64,000 nucleotides of DNA from Streptomyces sp. SID14478 (GTDB lineage: Bacteria; Actinomycetota; Actinomycetes; Streptomycetales; Streptomycetaceae): positions 1 to 64,000 of the forward strand of contig NZ_JAAGMG010000100.1 of NCBI RefSeq assembly GCF_010548525.1. The letters run 5' to 3'. The notes below the pieces were generated by a model. It worked only from the letters and a program-made list of their open reading frames with translations. It did not search any database and was not told the origin of the DNA. The translations under genes and the position numbers were made by a program. Shown here one piece after another: positions 58,880 through 64,000 of the stretch; position 1 is the stretch's first letter, and each line of letters opens with the position of its first letter.

Positions 58880-59347
58880 ATGTACCTGCATGAACAGGAC
58901 GAACTGCTCGACAGCAAATCCCTCACCGTCTCGGCCGCGTTCGAGGGCAGCGAGAAGATCACCGAAGCTCGGCAGCTGACCCGCGACTTCCTTACGTCCG
59001 TGCAGGCCGACCACGGGCTGCCGGTGTCGGCGCAAGCGATGGGCACAGTGCAGCTCGCGGTCAGTGAGCTGGTGACCAATGCTCACAAATACGCGCCCGG
59101 ACCGTGCCTGCTGACGTTGACGGTCGAGCACGGAGCCGTGCAAGCAAGCGTATGGGACAGCAACCCCACCCTGCCGCTACTACTGCCCGCAGACCCGACG
59201 CGCGTCGGCCAGCACGGCCTGGAGATCGTGATAGCGGTCTGCCAGACCTTCACCATCCAGCGAGAGCCCGTCGGTAAACGGGTCAAGGTATCCCTCGCGC
59301 TCGCGGACCACCCCGACGCAGACACCGCCGACCGCCAGGCCACATGA
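58880..59347 (+). CDS. RsbW-like anti-sigma factor ATPase
   Basis: A 155-residue GHKL ATPase. The N box QLAVSELVTNAHKYAPG and the G-box-like VGQHGLEIVIAVC are present, and the overall size matches Streptomyces RsbW/anti-sigma kinases. These bind sigma factors or phosphorylate anti-anti-sigma proteins. A terminator hairpin follows. No partner antagonist lies next to it. Confidence 0.85.
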   Translation: MYLHEQDELLDSKSLTVSAAFEGSEKITEARQLTRDFLTSVQADHGLPVSAQAMGTVQLAVSELVTNAHKYAPGPCLLTLTVEHGAVQASVWDSNPTLPLLLPADPTRVGQHGLEIVIAVCQTFTIQREPVGKRVKVSLALADHPDADTADRQAT

Positions 59348-59355
59348 CTCACTCT

Positions 59356-59380
59356 GCAGGGTCCACCATGCAGACCCTGC
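59356..59380 (+). terminator. Hairpin after the RsbW-like gene
   Basis: GCAGGGTC/GACCCTGC 8-bp stem with 9-nt loop, 9 bp past the stop codon. Confidence 0.65.
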
Positions 59381-59526
59381 TGCCTCCTCAGGCGGGTAGG
59401 CGATGCGTACCATCCCGCGGAGGCGCCGTGGGCGTCGGACACGATCAAGGATCCCAGACCAGCGAGCCTGGCTCCGTACCACGGCCGCCCCCCTGCTGAC
59501 GGAGGAAACAGATGCTGAGTGGCTGC

Positions 59527-59886
59527 TCAGTGGTCGGAGTAGCTGAAGTCGCCCACGGTCCATGCGGTGATGTCTTCGATCGCCACGCGGTACATCCCGC
59601 CTGTCTCGGGAATCCCCACCGTGCCCTGCAGGATCCGGGCGACGTGGAAGTGCAGATACTTAGGCGGCCCGTCCTTCTTCGCCGGGGCATCGAAGACGCC
59701 GGAGAACTCTCCCAAGCGTTCCGAATCCGTCAGCACCTCCGACACCCTCTGCCTCCAGACTGCTTCGGGAGCAAGACGGCCGGTGATGACAGCACCACCG
59801 GTGACCACGGTCAGGGACATCTGGTTGCTCTGCCCGGATTCCACCAGGGCGGCGACGTCAACGAGCAGCTCGTCAGGCTTCGACAT
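59527..59886 (-). CDS. Hypothetical protein, possibly GvpU-like
   Basis: A 119-residue protein beginning MSKPDELLVDVAALVESGQS. Its order of elements (MSLTVVTGGAVITGRLAP, KYLHFHVARILQG, MYRVAIEDITAWTVGDFSYS) is reminiscent of gas-vesicle accessory protein GvpU in bacteria, but no other gvp gene is here. No ribosome site is visible; a TATAAT sits 7 bases before the ATG, pointing to a leaderless transcript. Confidence 0.5.
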   Translation of the reverse strand: MSKPDELLVDVAALVESGQSNQMSLTVVTGGAVITGRLAPEAVWRQRVSEVLTDSERLGEFSGVFDAPAKKDGPPKYLHFHVARILQGTVGIPETGGMYRVAIEDITAWTVGDFSYSDH

Positions 59887-59893
59887 GCGGAAG

Positions 59894-59899
59894 ATTATA
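59894..59899 (-). promoter_or_regulatory. Consensus -10 hexamer for a probable leaderless mRNA
   Basis: TATAAT (minus strand) with 7 bases between it and the ATG at 59886, so transcription would start at or next to the A of ATG. No -35 is evident at 17 bp. Confidence 0.5.
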
Positions 59900-60529
59900 T
59901 TCGCCGCCCGGCGCCAGCTGCCTGGACGGCGGTGCTGGGGTGCTACCGGGGTACCACCGCCCGCCACCCTTCAAGGAAACCCGGATGAACATCGCACCCG
60001 CCCTGGGAGAAGCCCGCCGAGCCGGGCAGGCTCACCCCCGCCCGCGTCCGCGGCGGGTTCAGGAACATCCGCCCGGACCTGCCCTGTCCGACCCGTGCAC
60101 CCAAACCCAACCGGCCAGGCCCCGGACGGCGCCCCGGCACCAATGCTCTCCGGTGCCCGGCCACGACGGCTGCACATCTGACGAGGGCGTCGACGGGTCA
60201 GTGATGGGGGTGGCCCGGTGTCGGATCGTGTCGAGGTGCTGCCAGCCGTGCCGCGTTGCGCCTCGTCGCCCGCGGCACCGGTGGGACTCCCTGGAGCAGG
60301 GGTGCCCGGGAGTTTGTGCGTACAGCGCGGCGCCGGGTAGTGAAGGACATGGCGAGCAGGCCCAGGACGACGATGCCCACGATGATGAGCAGCAGGCGAG
60401 CCCGGGAGGGGGAGGAATCGCAGGAGCCGGCCTGTCTGAACGCTCCACCGGCGCTCTCTGGTCACGTCGTAGCTGACGCGAAGCGACGATATGCAGTGGA
60501 GCCGGGGCGGCCGCGCAAGGCAGAGTGGG
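59900..60529. other. Gap; possible small membrane peptide
   Basis: About 630 bp. On the minus strand near 60400-60320 a hydrophobic segment RLLLIIVGIVVLGLLAMSF lies in a frame starting at GTG (60380) without a ribosome site. Otherwise nothing recognisable. Confidence 0.3.
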
Positions 60530-61204
60530 ATGGTGAGTGAACCGTGGGCACATTCCCTGACGTGGGCAGATGTGGATCCGGCTCGGCATCCGTTCGACAT
60601 GGACGACGATACGGCGGAAGAGTTGGCGCGCCTTCTCGCACCCCTGCTGCCCAGCTCTGAAGTCGCTGGTGAGGATCTCTGGCGTTCGCTGGATCCCGCC
60701 TCCAAGTTCCTGGCTGACCGCTACGGCCGATGGGCCTGCGGATGGAATTGGTCGGTCGCCGAAGGGGACGTCGACGGAGGCGTCGTCGAGGTGTGGTGCT
60801 GTTCATCCCACTCCGTGACGACCCCGGATGCGACTGCCCCGCTGATTGTCGAGGCCCTTCGGCAATGGCGTGGCTGGCTGGAAGATCTGACACAACGGTT
60901 CGCGCAACTGACCCCGCCGGGGAACGTCCCGGTGGTTTCGACGGACCACTGGTACTGGGAGCGGGCATGCACCCGTCTGGTCACCGTGGTGGCCGAGCGC
61001 ACTCACGCCGAGAGCGGCTGGTACCGGCACTGCATGCAAGTCCTCCGATGGTTCCTCGCCTACAGCGGCATCGACGAGGGCCAGGCCCAGGCGATCGTCG
61101 AGAACGCGGTCGGCGGCCGGTTCGGCAGTTGGACCGCGCCTGACGTCCCGGTGGTCGACGCGGTGAGCTCGCGGTTCGCCGGCGGCGTGGGCGAAATCAG
61201 ATGA
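60530..61204 (+). CDS. Hypothetical protein, partner of Fic gene
   Basis: A 224-residue protein (MVSEPWAHSLTWADVDPARH start) rich in Trp, with no TM. The C-terminal third, HCMQVLRWFLAYSGIDEGQA, looks helical and contains SGIDEG (Ser179-Glu183), which fits the [S/T]xxxE[G/N] inhibitory motif of Fic regulators, though so short a motif can arise by chance. Its stop overlaps the ATG of the Fic gene (ATGA). GTG at 60533 is an alternative start. Role in restraining Fic activity is inferred. Confidence 0.65.
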   Translation: MVSEPWAHSLTWADVDPARHPFDMDDDTAEELARLLAPLLPSSEVAGEDLWRSLDPASKFLADRYGRWACGWNWSVAEGDVDGGVVEVWCCSSHSVTTPDATAPLIVEALRQWRGWLEDLTQRFAQLTPPGNVPVVSTDHWYWERACTRLVTVVAERTHAESGWYRHCMQVLRWFLAYSGIDEGQAQAIVENAVGGRFGSWTAPDVPVVDAVSSRFAGGVGEIR

Positions 61205-61857
61205 CTTTCGGGCCCGGCCAGCCGAAGGACAGCCTCGCCGACTGGCTACGCATCCGGACGAAGATCTCCTGGCCATCCTGGCACGGTGCGCGCCCCGGTT
61301 CTGGAGCACCGGCCAGTGACGGCTTCCGACACTTGTTCCTGGCGACGAGAGACGGACGGGACAGCGAGGGGACCGCGCGGGTCCTGACCGCCCTCGACGT
61401 GGCCTTCGCTGACGCGGAGCAGGGCAGGCCGCTGACCTTAGCCCTGATGGCGAAGTGGCAGCAGTCCGTGCTGGACCGCGGCCTCGTCCGCTTCCGCACT
61501 TTGCCGGCCTTCGCGAAGGGCGGACGGGAGCGCTACGGACTTGCACCCACTACCCAGGCCCAGTTCGAGCGCTGCCTGTCCGAGAGCTCTCAACCCGATT
61601 TGAACCTTCCGTCACGCACAGCCCGGACCTACCTCGACGTCCTCTTCTTCCATCCGTTCGAGGACGGCAACGCCCGCGCGGCCATGCTGGCGTTGGCCTT
61701 CGTCCTGGCACGCGAAGGCGTCCTCCTCGACCAGGTTCACCCACTGCAGACCACCCGCTGGGCCGACGACGCCGAAGGCGCAGCCGATCTGGCGGTACTG
61801 CTCGGAATCCTGATCACCGCTGCGGAGCGGCGTCCCTCCCACGCGAGACAGTCATGA
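61201..61857 (+). CDS. Fic/DOC family protein
   Basis: A 218-residue Fic-domain protein. The catalytic motif appears as FFHPFEDGNARAAMLALAF with His151, close to HPFx[D/E]GN[G/K]R, although the glycine before Arg is Ala and the second Arg is missing. Fic enzymes AMPylate proteins; DOC-type members phosphorylate EF-Tu. The upstream partner overlaps by 4 bp. Activity is plausible but unproven given the altered motif. Confidence 0.82.
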   Translation: MTFGPGQPKDSLADWLRIRTKISWPSWHGARPGSGAPASDGFRHLFLATRDGRDSEGTARVLTALDVAFADAEQGRPLTLALMAKWQQSVLDRGLVRFRTLPAFAKGGRERYGLAPTTQAQFERCLSESSQPDLNLPSRTARTYLDVLFFHPFEDGNARAAMLALAFVLAREGVLLDQVHPLQTTRWADDAEGAADLAVLLGILITAAERRPSHARQS

Positions 61858-62014
61858 GCGAACGTGACGTCACCCTCGCCGGGTAGGCGGCATGTTCCCA
61901 TGCTCAGCGTTGCTGAGGGCCGCCCCCAATAGTCTCCAGGGTGCCGACGAAGGGAACCGGCTTGACGGGTGACGGCCCGCTGAGCCAGGGGCCGTCACCT
62001 GTCCAGTACGGAAC

Positions 62015-63142
62015 TTACAGTTCTTGCTCGATGAGCATCTTGAGCATGGTCTGTGCCGTGTTCTTCTCCGATTCAAGCCCGTGTACCTCAGTGCCCTCGA
62101 ACTCGACAGGTTCGGCGTTCCGGGCGAACAGCGTCTGCTCGTAGGCGGTGAGTGCCGGCTCCACGTCCGATGCGGCGGCGAGGGCCTGGCCGAGTTCGGC
62201 TGCGTCGAGCATGGCCGCATTGGCACCTTCGCCGTTCGGGGCCGTGAGGTGGGCCGCGTCGCCCAGCAAGGTCGCCCCGGGCACGTGTTCCCACTGGTGG
62301 CCGGACGGCAGCGCGTGATGAGGGCGCAGGACAGGCGCGGTGTCGGAGTCCGTGATGAGTGCGGTGAGGGCCGGCGCCCAGCCGTGGAACTCCCGCGCGA
62401 TGCGTGCTCGCGGATGGGAGGCATCGGTGAAATCGATGGCCGCGAACCACTCCTGTGACCTGGCCAGCGCGATATAGGCGTGCAGGGTGTCGCCCGTCTC
62501 CCGGTGAACGAAGATCTCTTTGCCCGGGGAGGGGGCGATCATCGAGCCGTCTCCGACCAGTTGTGCGGTGGCCGTGTGCCGGGTGTCGGCGTCGAAGAGG
62601 TAGGTCTCCACAAAGGAGGTGCCGACGTATGCGGGGGTGGCGTCGCAGAGCGCCGGTCGCACGCGTGACCAGGCGCCGTCCGCGCCGACCAGCAGGCTCG
62701 TGACGATGCTGCTGTCGTCGCCGAACGTCACCTCATACTGTCCTTCGCCGCAGGGGCGGACGGCACTGACCTTGTGCCCCCAGCGCACGGTGTGGGCGGG
62801 GAGCGCGTCGAGCAGGATCCGGCGCAGTGCGCCGCGCTGCACCTCGGGGCGTGTTCCTGTCTCGTCGTCGGGTATCTCGTGCAGGACTGTGCCGTCCCGC
62901 TCGACGAGGCGCATCGTCTGTCGGCCTGTCATGACGATGGCTTGGAACTCGTCCGTGAGGTCTGCTGCTTGCAGAGCGCGCTGTCCGTTGTAGTCGTGGA
63001 TGTCGAGCATGCCGCCCTGGCCGCGGTCGGTGGGGGAGGGCTCGGCCTCGTAGACGGTGAACGGGACGTTGTTGACGTGCAGCACCCGGGCCAGGGTGAG
63101 TCCGCCGAGCCCGGCTCCGATGATGGTGACGGGAGTACGCAT
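62015..63142 (-). CDS. TetX-like FAD-dependent monooxygenase
   Basis: A 375-residue flavoprotein hydroxylase. The FAD Rossmann motif TIIGAGLGGLTLARVL is N-terminal, followed by GALRRILLDALP and the late FAD motif LLGDAAHLTAPNGEGANAAM. The overall pattern is that of the TetX/PHBH class of NAD(P)H-dependent aromatic hydroxylases. Whether it acts on tetracyclines or another phenolic compound cannot be told. Start ATG has GGAGGAGCC upstream, and the longer frame upstream is not protein-like. Confidence 0.9.
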   Translation of the reverse strand: MRTPVTIIGAGLGGLTLARVLHVNNVPFTVYEAEPSPTDRGQGGMLDIHDYNGQRALQAADLTDEFQAIVMTGRQTMRLVERDGTVLHEIPDDETGTRPEVQRGALRRILLDALPAHTVRWGHKVSAVRPCGEGQYEVTFGDDSSIVTSLLVGADGAWSRVRPALCDATPAYVGTSFVETYLFDADTRHTATAQLVGDGSMIAPSPGKEIFVHRETGDTLHAYIALARSQEWFAAIDFTDASHPRARIAREFHGWAPALTALITDSDTAPVLRPHHALPSGHQWEHVPGATLLGDAAHLTAPNGEGANAAMLDAAELGQALAAASDVEPALTAYEQTLFARNAEPVEFEGTEVHGLESEKNTAQTMLKMLIEQEL

Positions 63143-63522
63143 GAAGGCTCCTCCGAAGCGGGGCTGCCGGCAGGGCCCGGCAGCCGTTACCGCGACGGTG
63201 TCAACGCTTGCCGACAGGCCACCGACATCGGACATACAGCCCCGTACACGCGACCGACAACGATCCAGCGCAAGATCGGTCGGGAGGGCGCCAGGGCGAC
63301 GCCCGCGCTGCGGACCGGGCATACCGCCAGTTCGCTTTGGTCGACGCCGACGCGCCCTTCCCGCCCGGTCCTTACGCGTTCCGAGGCCGACGGCGACCAG
63401 CCGGAGCACACCGGGGCCCTGCCACATGCACTGCACGGCGGAGCCCAATGTCGTCTCCGGTCCTGGTTATCCCGGCCATGGTGTAGGGCCCGAGCCGGTC
63501 GCGGTTTGGGCGCAGCGGTTGG
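63143..63522. other. Gap; edge of direct repeat
   Basis: 380 bp without a gene. From about 63378 rightward it resembles the left flank at about 3070-3200, as part of the duplicated lipoprotein locus. Confidence 0.5.
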
Positions 63523-64000
63523 TCATCCGCCTTGGCCGGCGCTGCCGATCGGGCCGACGCGTACGGCGCTGGAGGTGTCGGAGGCGGGCAGGGTGGCGGC
63601 GCCGGGCCAGTTGACGTGGGCGGGTTTCGTTTCGCCGGGCGGGGTGACGAGCATCCCGGTGATGCGGACGCCTGAGCCGCCTGTTTTGTTGAGGGGGTAG
63701 GTGAGGCCGAAGTCGATCTCCTTGCCGACTTGCAGGGTGACCGGTGTTGCGGGTTGCCCTTCGCGCGCGGCGGAGATGGGTCCTCCGTTGGTGGTCAGGT
63801 CCACGCCTGCGAATCCGGAGAGTATGCAGGGTGTGCTGCCGTGGTTCGTCAGCCCGAGGGCGATGAAGCCGTTGTCCTCGTCGCCGCCGCCGGCGCTGTC
63901 GACGGCCGTGAATGTCAAGTTGTCGGTACGGCACTTGCCTGTACCGCCGCTTTGGGCCGGAGGCTTACCCGCGCTGGTCTCCTGCCCGCCGGATCCTGTC
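63509..64000. repeat. Right copy of long direct repeat
   Basis: Near-identical, same-orientation copy of 3201-3692, cut by the window edge. See the left copy for details. Confidence 0.9.
63523..64000 (-). CDS. DUF4232 domain lipoprotein (right paralogue, N-terminus beyond window)
   Basis: The C-terminal 158 codons of a paralogue of the 3215-3877 lipoprotein. It enters the window in the linker (TGSGGQETSAGKPPAQ) and runs through the DUF4232 domain (KCRTDNLTF, STPCILSG) to the same C-terminal sequence (VGPIGSAGQGG). The signal peptide lies beyond the right edge. Confidence 0.88.
   Translation of the reverse strand, partial: TGSGGQETSAGKPPAQSGGTGKCRTDNLTFTAVDSAGGGDEDNGFIALGLTNHGSTPCILSGFAGVDLTTNGGPISAAREGQPATPVTLQVGKEIDFGLTYPLNKTGGSGVRITGMLVTPPGETKPAHVNWPGAATLPASDTSSAVRVGPIGSAGQGG

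Overview
The window is high-GC actinobacterial DNA, almost certainly from a Streptomyces chromosome. GTG starts and GGAGG-type ribosome sites are common. The gene set includes a Streptomyces-type RpoA, DUF4232 lipoproteins, SpoIIE phosphatases, RsbW-like ATPases, a DevS/DevR-like pair and GT-C enzymes. No rRNA, tRNA, CRISPR array, integrase or biosynthetic cluster was recognised.

Layout. 1-4.6 kb: the first 298 codons of rpoA (minus strand, without the rpsK gene that normally precedes it), a cold-shock-like small protein, small ORFs and a DUF4232 lipoprotein. 4.6-8.1 kb: a PoxB-type pyruvate oxidase and an FMN glutamate-synthase-like protein. 8.8-14.1 kb: an OmpR-type two-component system followed by a MacB-type ABC transporter whose permease gene has an internal deletion and frameshift. 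14.2-25.1 kb: a toxin-antitoxin-like pair, a secreted tandem-repeat protein, a GT-C glycosyltransferase, an acetyltransferase, a triply frameshifted Ser/Thr kinase pseudogene, a PAS-PAS-SpoIIE phosphatase and a decayed DUF4389 pseudogene.

25.1-52.9 kb is the core of the window: a dense stress and dormancy island. It holds ppdK, three universal stress proteins, a flavodoxin-like protein, gap, phosphoketolase (xfp), a DoxX-like protein, a cNMP-domain protein, the DevR/OsdR-like regulator with its DevS/OsdK-like kinase, a GNAT-acyl-CoA synthetase fusion, two CBS-BON proteins, Hsp20, an Rv1733c-like membrane protein, an Acg-like nitroreductase, a zinc alcohol dehydrogenase, an XRE-flavin-binding fusion, beta-phosphoglucomutase, a GH65 phosphorylase and an AAC(3)-like protein. 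Several of these (USPs, Hsp20, Acg, Rv1733c, DevRS) have counterparts in the mycobacterial DosR regulon and in the S. coelicolor OsdR regulon. Seven or eight GGG-N-CCC palindromes sit in intergenic regions of the island, six of them 62-74 bp ahead of start codons, and are candidate OsdR/DevR boxes. Together the enzymes suggest an energy-saving fermentative route: phosphorolysis of a disaccharide (GH65), beta-G1P to G6P (PgmB), phosphoketolase to acetyl-phosphate, GAPDH, PPDK and ADP-forming acyl-CoA synthetase.

53-64 kb is a patchwork of hypothetical genes and transposase remnants. It includes a rhomboid-like protein, an EF-G domain IV-like orphan, an RsbW-like ATPase, a Fic protein with an overlapping partner gene and a TetX-like flavin monooxygenase. 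It ends in a second, nearly identical copy of the DUF4232 lipoprotein, in the same orientation and 60,308 bp from the first, so direct repeats flank almost the whole window.
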